From: Solenopsis invicta
Taxonomy: Eukaryota; Arthropoda; Insecta; Hymenoptera; Formicidae
Assembly (NCBI RefSeq): GCF_016802725.1
Contig: NC_052678.1
Coordinates: forward strand, 8,982,001-9,046,000
Direction: 5' to 3'
DNA length: 64,000 nucleotides
This document shows positions 1-15,000 of the stretch, piece by piece. Below the pieces are notes generated by a model. The model made no database searches and had not been told where the DNA came from. It was given only the letters and a program-made list of their open reading frames with translations. Each line of letters begins with the position of its first letter. The first letter of the stretch is position 1. The position numbers were made by a program, and so were the translations under genes.

Positions 1-3000
1 TCCAATATCTCTGTTTTCTGATAGCCCCGAGAAGAGTTCTAACTTTTATCATAATGGATCGAATCGCAAAAGTGAAAGACGAAAGAGTTATATCAGTCAA
101 AGTTCGAAATTTTTTAGTAAAATTGGTTTTTTTGCGAAATTCACCAATATCTCTGTGTTCTGATAGCCCCGAGAAGAGTTATAACATTTATCATAATGGA
201 TCGAAACGCTAAAGTGAAAGACGCAAGAGTTATATCAGTCAAAGTTCGAAATGTTTTAGTAAAATTGGTTTTTTTCTGAATTTCTTCAATATCTCTGTGA
301 TCTGATAGCCCACAGAAGAGATATAACTTTTATCATGATGTATCGAATTGCTGAATTGAAAAAGGAAAGACTTATATCAGGCAAATTTCGAAATTTTTGA
401 GAAAAACTTTTTTTGCGAATTTCTCCAATATCTCTGTGTTCTGATAGCCCCGAGAAGAGTTCTAACTTTTATCATAATGGATCGAATCGCTAAAGTGAAA
501 GACGAAAGAGTTATATCAGTCAAAGTTCGAAAGTTTTGAGAAAAATTATTTTTGCGAATTTCTTCAATATCTCTGTATTCTGATAGCCCCGAGAAGACTT
601 ATAACATTTATCATAATGGATCGAATCGCTAAAGTAAAAGACGAAAGTGTTATATCAGTCAAAGTTCGAAATCTTTTAGTAAAATTGGTTTTTTTGCGAA
701 TTTCACCAATATCTCTGTGTTCTGATAGCCCTAAGAAGAGATATAACTTTTATCATGATGTATCGAATCGCTGAACTGAAAAAGGAAAGACTTATATCAG
801 GCAAATTTCGAAATTTTTGAGAAAAATTTTTTTTGCGAATTTCTCCAATATCTCTGTGTTCTGATAGCCCCGAGAAGAGTTCTAACTTTTAACATATTGG
901 ATCGAATCGATAAAGTGAAAGACGAAAGTGTTATATCAGTCAAAGTTCAAAATTTTTTAGTAAAATTGGTTTTTTTACGAATTTCTTCAAAATCTCTGTG
1001 TTCTGATAGCATACAGAAGAGATATAACTTTTATCATGATGTATCGAATTGCTGAACTGAAAAAGGAAAGACTTATATCAGGCAAATCTCGAAATTTTTG
1101 AGAAAAATTTTTTTTGCGAATTTCTCCAATATCTCTGTGTTCTGATAGCCCCGAGAAGAGTTCTAACTTTTAACATATTGGATCGAATCGATAAAGTGAA
1201 TGACGAAAGTGTTATATCAGTCAAAGTTCAAAATTTTTTAATAAAATTGGTTTTTTTACGAATTTCTTCAAAATCTCTGTGACCTGATAGCCCACAGAAG
1301 AGATATAACTTTTATCATGATGTATCGAATCGCTGAACTGAAAAAGGAAAGACTTATATCAGGCAAATTTCGAAATTTTGGAGAAAAATTTTTTTTGCGA
1401 ATTTCTCCAATATCTCTGTGTTCTGATAGCCCCGAGAAGAGTTCTAACTTTTAACATATTGGATCGAATCGCTAAAGTGAAAGACGAAAGAGTTATATCA
1501 GTCAAAGTTCGAAATTTTTTAGTAAAATTGGTTTTTTTGCGAAATTCACCAATATCTCTGTGTTCTGATAGCCCCGAGAAGAGTTATAACATTTATCATA
1601 ATGGATCGAAACGCTAAAGTGAAAGACGAAGGAGTTATATCAGTCAAAGTTCGAAATGTTTTAGCAAAATTGGTTTTTTTCCGAATTTCTTCAATTTCTC
1701 TGTGATCTGATAGCCCACAGAAGAGATATAACTTTTATCATGATGTATCGAGTCGCTGAACTGAAAAAGGAAAGACTTATATCAGGCAAATTTCGAAATT
1801 TTTGAGAAAAATATTTTTTGCGAATTTCTCCAATATCTCTGTGTTCTGATAGCCCCGAGAAGAGTTCTAACTTTTATCATAATGGATCGAATCGCTAAAG
1901 TGAAAGACGAAAGAGTTATATCAGTTAAAGTTCGAACTTTTTAAGTAAAATTGGTTTTTTTGCGAATTTCACCAATATCTCTGTGTTCTGATAGCATACA
2001 GAAGAGATATAACTTTTATCATGATGTATCGAATTGCTGAACTGAAAAAGGAAAGACTTATATCAGGCAAATTTCGAAATTTTTGAGAAAAATTTTTTTT
2101 GCGAATTTCTCCAATATCTCTGTGTTCTGATAGCCCCGAGAAGAGTTCTAACTTTTAACATATTGGATCGAATCGATAAAGTGAATGACGAAAGTGTTAT
2201 ATCAGTCAAAGTTCAAAATTTTTTAGTAAAATTGGTTTTTTTACGAATTTCTTCAAAATCTCTGTGACCTGATAGCCCACAGAAGAGATATAACTTTTAT
2301 CATGATGTATCGAATCGCTGAACTGAAAAAGGAAAGACTTATATCAGGCAAATTTCGAAATTTTGGAGAAAAATTTTTTTTGCGAATTTCTCCAATATCT
2401 CTGTGTTCTGATAGCCCCGAGAAGAGTTCTAACTTTTATCATTATGGATCGAATCGCTAAAGTGAAAGACGAAAGAGTTATATCAGTCAAAGTTCGAAAT
2501 TTTTTAGTAAAATTGGTTTTTTTGCGAAATTCACCAATATCTCTGTGTTCTGATAGCCCCGAGAAGAGTTATAACATTTATCATAATGGATCGAATCGCT
2601 AAAGTAAAATACGAAAGTGTTATATCAGTCAAAGTTCGAAATGTTTTAGTAAAATTGGTTTTTTTCTGAATTTCTTCAATATCTCTGTGATCTGATAGCC
2701 CACAGAAGAGATATAACTTTTATCATGATGTATCGAATTGCTGAATTGAAAAAGGAAAGACTTATATCAGGCAAATTTCGAAATTTTTGAGATAAACTTT
2801 TTTTGCGAATTTCTCCAATATCTCTGTGTTCTGATAGCCCCGAGAAGAGTTCTAACTTTTATCATAATGGAACGAATCGCTAAAGTGAAAGACGAAAGAG
2901 TTATATCAGTCAAAGTACGAAATCTTTTAGTAAAATTGGTTTTTTTGCGAATTTCACCAATATCTCTGTGTTCTGATAGCCCTAAGAAGAGATATAACTT

Positions 3001-6000
3001 TTATCATGATGTATCGAATCGCTGAACTGAAAAAGGAAAGACATATATCAGGCAAATTTCGAAATGTTTGAGAAAAATTTTTTTTGTGAATTTCTCCAAT
3101 ATCTCTGTGTTCTGATAGCCCCGAGAAGAGTTCTAACTTTTATCATAATGGATCGAATCGCTAAAGTGAAAGACGAAAGAGTTATATCAGTCAAAGTTCG
3201 AACTTTTTAAGTAAAATTGGTTTTTTTGCGAATTTTACCAATATCTCTGTGTTCGGATAGCATACAGAAGAGATATAACTTTTATCATGATGTATCGAAT
3301 TGCTGAACTGAAAAAGGAAAGACTTATATCAGGCAAATTTCGAAATTTTTGAGAAAAATTTTTTTTGCGAATTTCTCCAATATCTCTGTGTTCTGATAGC
3401 CCCGAGAAGAGTTCTAACTTTTAACATATTGGATCGAATCGATAAAGTGAATGACGAAAGTGTTATATCAGTCAAAGTTCAAAATTTTTTAGTAAAATTG
3501 GTTTTTTTACGAATTTCTTCAAAATCTCTGTGACCTGATAGCCCACAGAAGAGATATAACTTTTATCATGATGTATCGAATCGCTGAACTGAAAAAGGAA
3601 AGACTTATATCAGGCAAATTTCGAAATTTTGGAGAAAAATTTTTTTTGCGAATTTCTCCAATATCTCTGTGTTCTGATAGCCCCGAGAAGAGTTCTAACT
3701 TTTATCATTATGGATCGAATCGCTAAAGTGAAAGACGAAAGAGTTATATAAGTCAAAGTTCGAAATTTTTTGTAAAATTGGTTTTTTTGCGAATTTCACC
3801 AATATCTCTGTGTTCTGATAGCCCCGAGAAGAGTTATAACATTTATCATAATGGATCGAATGGCTAAAGTAAAAGACGAAAGTGTTATATCAGTCAAAGT
3901 TCGAACTTTTTAATTAAAATTGGTTTTTTTGCGAATTTCGCCAATATCTCTGTGTTCTGATAGCCCACAGAAGAGGTATAACTTTTATCATGATGCATCG
4001 AATTGCTGAACTGAAAAAGGAAAGACTTATATCAGGCAAATTTCGAAATTTTTGAGAAAAATTTTTTTTGCGAATTTCTCCAATATCTCTGTTTTCTGAT
4101 AGCCCCGAGAAGAGTTCTAACTTTTATCATAATGGATCGAATCGCTAAAGTGAAAGACGAAAGAGTTATATCAGTCAAAGTTCGAAATTTTTTAGTAAAA
4201 TTGGTTTTTTTGCGAAATTCACCAATATCTCTGTGTTCTGATAGCCCCGAGAAGAGATCTAATTTTTATCATAATGGATCGAATCGCTAAAGTGAAAGAC
4301 GAAAGAGTTATATCAGTCAAAGTTCAAAAGTTTTGAGAAATATTATTTTTGCGAATTTCTCCAATATCTCTGTATTCTGATAGCCCCGAAAAGAGTTATA
4401 ACATTTATCATAATGGATCGAATCGCTAAAGTAAAAGACGAAAGTGTTATATCAGTCAAAGTTCGAAATGTTTTAGTAAAATTGGTTTTTTTGCATATTT
4501 CTCCAATATCTCTGTGTTCTGATAGCCCACAGAAGAGATATAACTTTTATCATGATGTATCGAATCGCTGAACTGATATAGGAAAGACTTACATCGGCAA
4601 ATATCGAAATTTTTGTGTAAAATTTTTTTTGCTAATTTCTCCAATATCTCTGTGTTCTAATAGCCCCGAGAAAAGTTCTAACTTTTATCATGATGTGTCG
4701 AATCGCTGAACTGAAAAAGGAAAGACTTATATCAGGCAAATTTCGAAATATTTGAGTAAAATTTTTTTTGCGAATTTCTCCAATATCTCTGTGTTCTGAT
4801 AGCCCCGAGAAGAGTTCTAACTTTTATCATAATGGATCGAATCGCTAAAGTGAAAGACGAAAGTGTTATATCAGTCAAAGTTCGAACTTTTTAAGTAAAA
4901 TTGGTTTTTTTGCGAATTTCACCAATATCTCTGTGTTCTGATAGCATACAGAAGAGATATAACTTTTATCATGATGTATCGAATTGCTGAACTGAAAAAG
5001 GAAAGACTTATATCAGGCAAATCTCGAAATTTTTGAGAAAAATTTTTTTTGCGAATTTCTCCAATATCTCTGTGTTCTGATAGCCCTGAGAAGAGTTCTA
5101 ACTTTTAACATATTGGATCGAACCGATAAAGTGAATGACGAAAGTGTTATATCAGTCAAAGTTCAAAATTTTTTAGTAAAATTGGTTTTTTTACGAATTT
5201 CTTCAAAATCTCTGTGATCTGATAGCCCACAGAAGAGATATAACTTTTATCATGATGTATCGAATCGCTGAACTGAAAAAGGAAAGACTTATATCAGGCA
5301 AATTTCGAAATTTTGGAGAAAAATTTTTTTTGCGAATTTCTCTATATCTCTGTGTTCTGATAGCCCCGAGAAGAGTTCTAACTTTTATCGTTATGGATCG
5401 AATCGCTAAAGTGAAAGACGAAAGAGTTATATCAGTCAAAGTTCGAAATTTTTTAGTAAAATTGGTTTTTTTGCGAATTTCACCAATATCTCTGTGTTCT
5501 GATAGCCCTAAGAAGAGATATAACTTTTATCATGATGTATCGAATCGCTGAACTGAAAAAGGAAAGACTTATATCAGGCAAATTTCGTAATTTTTGAGAA
5601 AAATTTTTTTTGCGAATTTCTCCAATATCTCTGTGTTCTGATAGCCCCGAGAAGAGTTATAACATTTATCATAATGGATCGAAACGCTAAAGTGAAAGAC
5701 GCAAGAGTTATATCAGTCAAAGTTCGAAATGTTTTAGTAAAATTGGTTTTTTTCTGAATTTCTTCAATATCTCTGTGATCTGATAGCCCACAGAAGAGAT
5801 ATAACTTTTATCATGATGTATCGAATTGCTGAATTGAAAAAGGAAAGACTTATATCAGGCAAATTTCGAAATTTTTGAGAAAAACTTTTTTTGCGAATTT
5901 CTCCAATATCTCTGTGTTCTGATAGCCCCGAGAAGAGTTCTAACTTTTATCATAATGGATCGAATCGCTAAAGTGAAAGACGAAAGAGTTATATCAGTCA

Positions 6001-9000
6001 AAGTTCGAAATTTTTGAGAAAAATTATTTTTGCGAATTTCTTCAATATCTCTGTGATTCTGATAGCCCCGAGAAGAGTTATAACATTTATCATAATGGAT
6101 CGAATCGCTAAAGTAAAAGACGAAAGTGTTATATCAGTCAAAGTTCGAAATCTTTTAGTAAAATTGGTTTTTTTGCGAATTTCACCAATATCTCTGTGTT
6201 CTGATAGCATACAGAAGAGATATAACTTTTATCATGATGTATCGAATTGCTGAACTGAAAATTGAAAGACTTATATCAGTCAAAATTCGAAATCTTTGAG
6301 TAAAATTTTTTTTGCGAATTTCTCCAATATCTCTGTGTTCTGATAGCCCCGAGAAGAGTTCTAACTTTTATCATAATGGATCGAATCGATAAAGTGAATG
6401 ACGAAAGTGTTATATCAGTCAAAGTTCAAAATTTTTTAGTAAAATTGGTTTTTTTACGAATTTCTTCAAAATCTCTGTGACCTGATAGCCCACAGAAGAG
6501 ATATAACTTTTATCATGATGTATCGAATCGCTGAACTGAAAAAGGAAAGACTTATATCAGGCAAATTTCGAAATTTTGGAGAAAAATTTTTTTTGCGAAT
6601 TTCTTCAATATCTATGTGTTCTGATAGCCCCGAGAAGAGTTCTAACTTTTATCATTATGGATCGAATCGCTAAAGTGAAAGACGAAAGAGTTATATCAGT
6701 CAAAGTTCGAAATTTTTTAGTAAAATTGGTTTTTTTGCGAAATTCACCAATATCTCTGTGTTCTGATAGCCCCGAGAAGAGTTATAACATTTATCATAAT
6801 GGATCGAATCGCTAAAGTAAAATACGAAAGTGTTATATCAGTCAAAGTTCGAAATGTTTTAGTAAAATTGGTTTTTTTCTGAATTTCTTCAATATCTCTG
6901 TGATCTGATAGCCCACAGAAGAGATATAACTTTTATCATGATGTATCGAATTGCTGAATTGAAAAAGGAAAGACTTATATCAGGCAAATTTCGAAATTTT
7001 TGAGAAAACTTTTTTTGCGAATTTCTCCAATATCTCTGTGTTCTGATAGCCCCGAGAAGAGTTCTAACTTTTATCATAATGGAACGAATCGCTAAAGTGA
7101 AAGACGAAAGAGTTATATCAGTCAAAGTACGAAATCTTTTAGTAAAATTGGTTTTTTTGCGAATTTCACCAATATCTCTGTGTTCTGATAGCCCTAAGAA
7201 GAGATATAACTTTTATCATGATGTATCGAATCGCTGAACTGAAAAAGGAAAGACATATATCAGGCAAATTTCGAAATGTTTGAGAAAAATTTTTTTTGTG
7301 AATTTCTCCAATATCTCTGTGTTCTGATAGCCCCGAGAAGAGTTCTAACTTATATCATAATGGAACGAATCGCTAAAGTGAAAGACGAAAGAGTTATATC
7401 AGTCAAAGTTCGAACTTTTTAAGTAAAATTGGTTTTTTTGCGAATTTCACCAATATCTCTGTGTTCTGATAGCATACAGAAGAGATATAACTTTTATCAT
7501 GATGTATCGAATTGCTGAACTGAAAAAGGAAAGACTTATATCAGGCAAATCTCGAAATTTTTGAGAAAAATTTTTTTTGCGAATTTCTCCAATATCTCTG
7601 TGTTCTGATAGCCCCGAGAAGAGTTCTAACTTTTAACATATTGGATCGAATCGATAAAGTGAATGACGAAAGTGTTATATCAGTCAAAGTTCAAAATTTT
7701 TTAGTAAAATTGGTTTTTTTACGAATTTCTTCAAAATCTCTGTGACCTGATAGCCCACAGAAGAGATATAACTTTTATCATGATGTATCGAATCGCTGAA
7801 CTGAAAAAGGAAAGACTTATATCAGGCAAATTTCGAAATTTTGGAGAAAAATTTTTTTTGCGAATTTCTCCAATATCTCTGTGTTCTGATAGCCCCGAGA
7901 AGAGTTCTAACTTTTATCATAATGGAACGAATCGCTAAAGTGAAAGACGAAATAGTTATATCAGTCAAAGTTCGAAATTTTTTAGTAAAATTGGTTTTTT
8001 TGCGAATTTCACCAATATCTCTGTGTTCTGATAGCCCTAAGAAGAGATATAACTTTTACCATGATGTATCGAATCGCTGAACTGAAAAAGGAAAGACTTA
8101 TATCAGGCAAATTTCGTAATTTTTGAGAAAAATTTTTTTTGCGAATTTCTCCAATATCTCTGTGTTCTGATAGCCCCGAGAAGAGTTCTAACTTTTATCA
8201 TAATGGAACGAATCGCTAAAGTGAAAGACGAAAGAGTTATATAAGTCAAAGTTCGAAATTTTTTGTAAAATTGGTTTTTTTGCGAATTTCACCAATATCT
8301 CTGTGTTCTGATAGCCCCGAGAAGAGTTATAACATTTATCATAATGGATCGAATGGCTAAAGTAAAAGACGAAAGTGTTATATCAGTCAAAGTTCGAACT
8401 TTTTAATTAAAATTGGTTTTTTTGCGAATTTCGCCAATATCTCTGTGTTCTGATAGCCCACAGAAGAGGTATAACTTTTATCATGATGCATCGAATTGCT
8501 GAACTGAAAAAGGAAAGACTTATATCAGGCAAATTTCGAAATTTTTGAGAAAAATTTTTTTTGCGAATTTCTCCAATATCTCTGTTTTCTGATAGCCCCG
8601 AGAAGAGTTCTAACTTTTATCATAATGGATCGAATCGCAAAAGTGAAAGACGAAAGAGTTATATCAGTCAAAGTTCGAAATTTTTTAGTAAAATTGGTTT
8701 TTTTGCCAAATTCACCAATATCTCTGTGTTCTGATAGCCCCGAGAAGAGTTATAACATTTATCATAATGGATCGAAACGCTAAAGTGAAAGACGCAAGAG
8801 TTATATCAGTCAAAGTTCGAAATGTTTTAGTAAAATTGGTTTTTTTCTGAATTTCTTCAATATCTCTGTGATCTGATAGCCCACAGAAGAGATATAACTT
8901 TTATCATGATGTATCGAATTGCTGAATTGAAAAAGGAAAGACTTATATCAGGCAAATTTCGAAATTTTTGAGAAAAACTTTTTTTGCGAATTTCTCCAAT

Positions 9001-12000
9001 ATCTCTGTGTTCTGATAGCCCCGAGAAGAGTTCTAACTTTTATCATAATGGATCGAATCGCTAAAGTGAAAGACGAAAGAGTTATATCAGTCAAAGTTCG
9101 AAAGTTTTGAGAAAAATTATTTTTGCGAATTTCTTCAATATCTCTGTATTCTGATAGCCCCGAGAAGACTTATAACATTTATCATAATGGATCGAATCGC
9201 TAAAGTAAAAGACGAAAGTGTTATATCAGTCAAAGTTCGAAATCTTTTAGTAAAATTGGTTTTTTTGCGAATTTCACCAATATCTCTGTGTTCTGATAGC
9301 CCTAAGAAGAGATATAACTTTTATCATGATGTATCGAATCGCTTAACTGAAAAAGGAAAGACATATATCAGGCAAATTTCGAAATTTTTGAGAAAAATTT
9401 TTTTTGCGAATTTCTCCAATATCTCTGTGTTCTGATAGCCCCGAGAAGAGTTCTAACTTTTAACATATTGGATCGAATCGATAAAGTGAAAGACGAAAGT
9501 GTTATATCAGTCAAAGTTCAAAATTTTTTAGTAAAATTGGTTTTTTTACGAATTTCTTCAAAATCTCTGTGATCTGATAGCCCACAGAAGAGATATAACT
9601 TTTATCATGATGTATCGAATCGCTGAACTGAAAAAGGAAAGACTTATATCAGGCAAATTTCGAAATTTTGGAGAAAAATTTTTTTTGCGAATTTCTCCAA
9701 TATCTCTGTGTTCTGATAGCCCCGAGAAGAGATCTAACTTTTATCATAATGGATCGAATCGCTAAAGTGAAAGACGAAAGAGTTATATCAGTCAAAGTTC
9801 GAAATTTTTAGTAAAATTGGTTTTTTTGCGAAATTCACCAATATCTCTGTGTTCTGATAGCCCCGAGAAGAGTTATAACATTTATCATAATGGATCGAAT
9901 CGCTAAAGTAAAATACGAAAGTGTTATATCAGTCAAAGTTCGAAATGTTTTAGTAAAATTTGTTTTTTTCCGAATTTCTTCAATATCTCTGTGATCTGAT
10001 AGCCCACAGAAGAGATATAACTTTTATCATGATGAATCGAATTGCTGAATTGAAAAAGGAAAAACTTATATCAGGCAAATTTCGAAATTTTTGAGATAAA
10101 CTTTTTTTGCGAATTTCTCCAATATCTCTGTGTTCTGATAGCCCCGAGAAGAGTTCTAACTTTTATCATAATGGAACGAATCGCTAAAGTGAAAGACGAA
10201 AGAGTTATATCAGTCAAAGTACGAAATCTTTTAGTAAAATTGGTTTTTTTGCGAATTTCACCAATATCTCTGTGTTCTGATAGCCCTAAGAAGAGATATA
10301 ACTTTTATCATGATGTATCGAATCGCTGAACTGAAAAAGGAAAGACATATATCAGGCAAATTTCGAAATGTTTGAGAAAAATTTTTTTTGTGAATTTCTC
10401 CAATATCTCTGTGTTCTGATAGCCCCGAGAAGAGTTCTAACTTATATCATAATGGAACGAATCGCTAAAGTGAAATACGAAAGAGTTATATCAGTCAAAG
10501 TTCGAACTTTTTAAGTAAAATTGGTTTTTTTGCGAATTTCACCAATATCTCTGTGTTCTGATAGCATACAGAAGAGATATAACTTTTATCATGATGTATC
10601 GAATTGCTGAACTGAAAAAGGAAAGACTTATATCAGGCAAATGTCGAAATTTTTGAGAAAAATTTTTTTTGCGAATTTCTCCAATATCTCTGTGTTCTGA
10701 TAGCCCCGAGAAGAGTTCTAACTTTTAACATATTGGATCGAATCGATAAAGTGAATGACGAAAGTGTTATATCAGTCAAAGTTCAAAATTTTTTAGTAAA
10801 ATTGGTTTTTTTACGAATTTCTTCAAAATCTCTGTGACCTGATAGCCCACAGAAGAGATATAACTTTTATCATGATGTATCGAATCGCTGAACTGAAAAA
10901 GGAAAGACTTATATCAGGCAAATTTCGAAATTTTGGAGAAAAATTTTTTTTGCGAATTTCTCCAATATCTCTGTGTTCTGATAGCCCCGAGAAGAGTTCT
11001 AACTTTTAACATATTGGATCGAATCGCTAAAGTGAAAGACGAAAGAGTTATATCAGTCAAAGTTCGAAATTTTTTAGTAAAATTGGTTTTTTTGCGAAAT
11101 TCACCAATATCTCTGTGTTCTGATAGCCCCGAGAAGAGTTATAACATTTATCATAATGGATCGAAACGCTAAAGTGAAAGACGAAGGAGTTATATCAGTC
11201 AAAGTTCGAAATGTTTTAGCAAAATTGGTTTTTTTCCGAATTTCTTCAATTTCTCTGTGATCTGATAGCCCACAGAAGAGATATAACTTTTATCATGATG
11301 TATCGAGTCGCTGAACTGAAAAAGGAAAGACTTATATCAGGCAAATTTCGAAATTTTTGAGAAAAATATTTTTTGCGAATTTCTCCAATATCTCTGATAG
11401 CCCCGAGAAGAGTTCTAACTTTTATCATAATGGATCGAATCGCTAAAGTGAAAGACGAAAGAGTTATATCAGTTAAAGTTCGAACTTTTTAAGTAAAATT
11501 GGTTTTTTTGCGAATTTCACCAATATCTCTGTGTTCTGATAGCATACAGAAGAGATATAACTTTTATCATGATGTATCGAATTGCTGAACTGAAAAAGGA
11601 AAGACTTATATCAGGCAAATTTCGAAATTTTTGAGAAAAATTTTTTTTGCGAATTTCTCCAATATCTCTGTGTTCTGATAGCCCCGAGAAGAGTTCTAAC
11701 ATTTATCATAATGGATCGAATCGCTAAAGTAAAATACGAAAGTGTTATATCAGTCAAAGTTCGAAATGTTTTAGTAAAATTGGTTTTTTTCTGAATTTCT
11801 TCAATATCTCTGTGATCTGATAGCCCACAGAAGAGATATAACTTTTATCATGATGTATCGAATTGCTGAATTGAAAAAGGAAAGACTTATATCAGGCAAA
11901 TTTCGAAATTTTTGAGATAAACTTTTTTTGCCAATTTCTCCAATATCTCTGTGTTCTGATAGCCCCGAGAAGAGTTCTAACTTTTATCATAATGGAACGA

Positions 12001-15000
12001 ATCGCTGAAGTGAAAGACGAAAGAGTTATATCAGTCAAAGTACGAAATCTTTTAGTAAAATTGGTTTTTTTGCGAATTTCACCAATATCTCTGTGTTCTG
12101 ATAGCCCTAAGAAGAGATATAACTTTTATCATGATGTATCGAATCGCTGAACTGAAAAAGGAAAGACATATATCAGGCAAATTTCGAAATGTTTGAGAAA
12201 AATTTTTTTTGTGAATTTCTCCAATATCTCTGTGTTCTGATAGCCCCGAGAAGAGTTCTAACTTATATCATAATGGAACGAATCGCTAAAGTGAAATACG
12301 AAAGAGTTATATCAGTCAAAGTTCGAACTTTTTAAGTAAAATTGGTTTTTTTGCGAATTTTACCAATATCTCTGTGTTCTGATAGCATACAGAAGAGATA
12401 TAACTTTTATCATGATGTATCGAATTGCTGAACTGAAAAAGGAAAGACTTATATCAGGCAAATCTCGAAATTTTTGAGAAAAATTTTTTTTGCGAATTTC
12501 TCCAACATCTCTGTGTTCTGATAGCCCCGAGAAGAGTTCTAACTTTTAACATATTGGATCGAATCGATAAAGTGAATGACGAAAGTGTTATATCAGTCAA
12601 AGTTCAAAATTTTTTAGTAAAATTGGTTTTTTTACGAATTTCTTCAAAATCTCTGTGACCTGATAGCCCACAGAAGAGATATAACTTTTATCATGATGTA
12701 TCGAATCGCTGAACTGAAAAAGGAAAGACTTATATCAGGCAAATTTCGAAATTTTGGAGAAAAATTTTTTTTGCGAATTTCTCCAATATCTCTGTGTTCT
12801 GATAGCCCCGAGAAGAGTTCTAACTTTTAACATATTGGATCGAATCGCTAAAGTGAAAGACGAAAGAGTTATATCAGTCAAAGTTCGAAATTTTTTAGTA
12901 AAATTGGTTTTTTTGCGAAATTCACCAATATCTCTGTGTTCTGATAGCCCCGAGAAGAGTTATAACATTTATCATAATGGATCGAAACGCTAAAGTGAAA
13001 GACGAAGGAGTTATATCAGTCAAAGTTCGAAATGTTTTAGCAAAATTGGTTTTTTTCCGAATTTCTTCAATATCTCTGTGATCTGATAGCCCACAGAAGA
13101 GATATAACTTTTATCATGATGTATCGAATTGCTGAATTGAAAAAGGAAAGACTTATATCAGGCAAATTTCGAAATTTTTGAGATAAACTTTTTTTGCGAA
13201 TTTCTCCAATATCTCTGTGTTCTGATAGCCCCGAGAAGAGTTCTAACTCTTATCATAATGGAACGAATCGCTAAAGTGAAAGACGAAAGAGTTATATCAG
13301 TCAAAGTACGAAATCTTTTAGTAAAATTGGTTTTTTTGCGAATTTCACCAATATCTCTGTGTTCTGATAGCCCTAAGAAGAGATATAACTTTTATCATGA
13401 TGTATCGAATCGCTGAACTGAAAAAGGAAAGACATATATCAGGCAAATTTCGAAATGTTTGAGAAAAATTTTTTTTGTGAATTTCTCCAATATCTCTGTG
13501 TTCTGATAGCCCCGAGAAGAGTTCTAACTTATATCATAATGGAACGAATCGCTAAAGTGAAATACGAAAGAGTTATATCAGTCAAAGTTCGAACTTTTTA
13601 AGTAAAATTGGTTTTTTTGCGAATTTTACCAATATCTCTGTGTTCTGATAGCATACAGAAGAGATATAACTTTTATCATGATGTATCGAATTGCTGAACT
13701 GAAAAAGGAAAGACTTATATCAGGCAAATCTCGAAATTTTTGAGAAAAATTTTTTTTGCGAATTTCTCCAATATCTCTGTGTTCTGATAGCCCCGAGAAG
13801 AGTTCTAACTTTTAACATATTGGATCGAATCGATAAAGTGAATGACGAAAGTGTTATATCAGTCAAAGTTCAAAATTTTTTAGTAAAATTGGTTTTTTTA
13901 CGAATTTCTTCAAAATCTCTGTGACCTGATAGCCCACAGAAGAGATATAACTTTTATCATGATGTATCGAATCGCTGAACTGAAAAAGGAAAGACTTATA
14001 TCAGGCAAATTTCGAAATTTTGGAGAAAAATTTTTTTTGCGAAATTCACCAATATCTCTGTGTTCTGATAGCCCCGAGAAGAGTTATAACATTTATCATA
14101 ATGGATCGAATCGCTAAAGTAAAATACGAAAGTGTTATATCAGTCAAAGTTCGAAATGTTTTAGTAAAATTGGTTTTTTTCTGAATTTCTTCAATATCTC
14201 TGTGATCTGATAGCCCACAGAAGAGATATAACTTTTATCATGATGTATCGAATTGCTGAATTGAAAAAGGAAAGACTTATATCAGGCAAATTTCGAAATT
14301 TTTGAGATAAACTTTTTTTGCGAATTACTCCAATATCTCTGTGTTCTGATAGCCCCGAGAAGAGTTCTAACTTTTATCATAATGGATCGAATCGCTAAAG
14401 TGAAAGACGAAAGAGTTATATCAGTCAAAGTTCGAAAGTTTTGAGAAAAATTATTTTTGCGAATTTCTTCAATATCTCTGTATTCTGATAGCCCCGAGAA
14501 GACTTATAACATTTATCATAATGGATCGAATCGCTAAAGTAAAAGACGAAAGTGTTATATCAGTCAAAGTTCGAAATCTTTTAGTAAAATTGGTTTTTTT
14601 GCGAATTTCACCAATATCTCTGTGTTCTGATAGCCCTAAGAAGAGATATAACTTTTATCATGATGTATCGAATCGCTGAACTGAAAAAGGAAAGACATAT
14701 ATCAGGCAAATTTCGAAATTTTTGAGAAAAATTTTTTTTTGCGAATTTCTCCAATATCTCTGTGTTCTGATAGCCCCGAGAAGAGTTCTAACTTTTATCA
14801 TAATGGAACGAATCGCTAAAGTGAAAGACGAAATAGTTATATCAGTCAAAGTTCGAAATTTTTTAGTAAAATTGGTTTTTTTGCGAAATTCACCAATATC
14901 TCTGTGTTCTGATAGCCCCGAGAAGAGATCTAATTTTTATCATAATGGATCGAATCGCTAAAGTGAAAGACGAAAGAGTTATATCAGTCAAAGTTCAAAA

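Noticed and set aside
1378..14961. Recurring open frames of about 79 codons (starting MEKNFFCEFLQYLCV) in the satellite
   Set aside because: They are readings of tandem satellite DNA. They recur only where monomers repeat, vary with indels, and have no conserved domain or codon signal.
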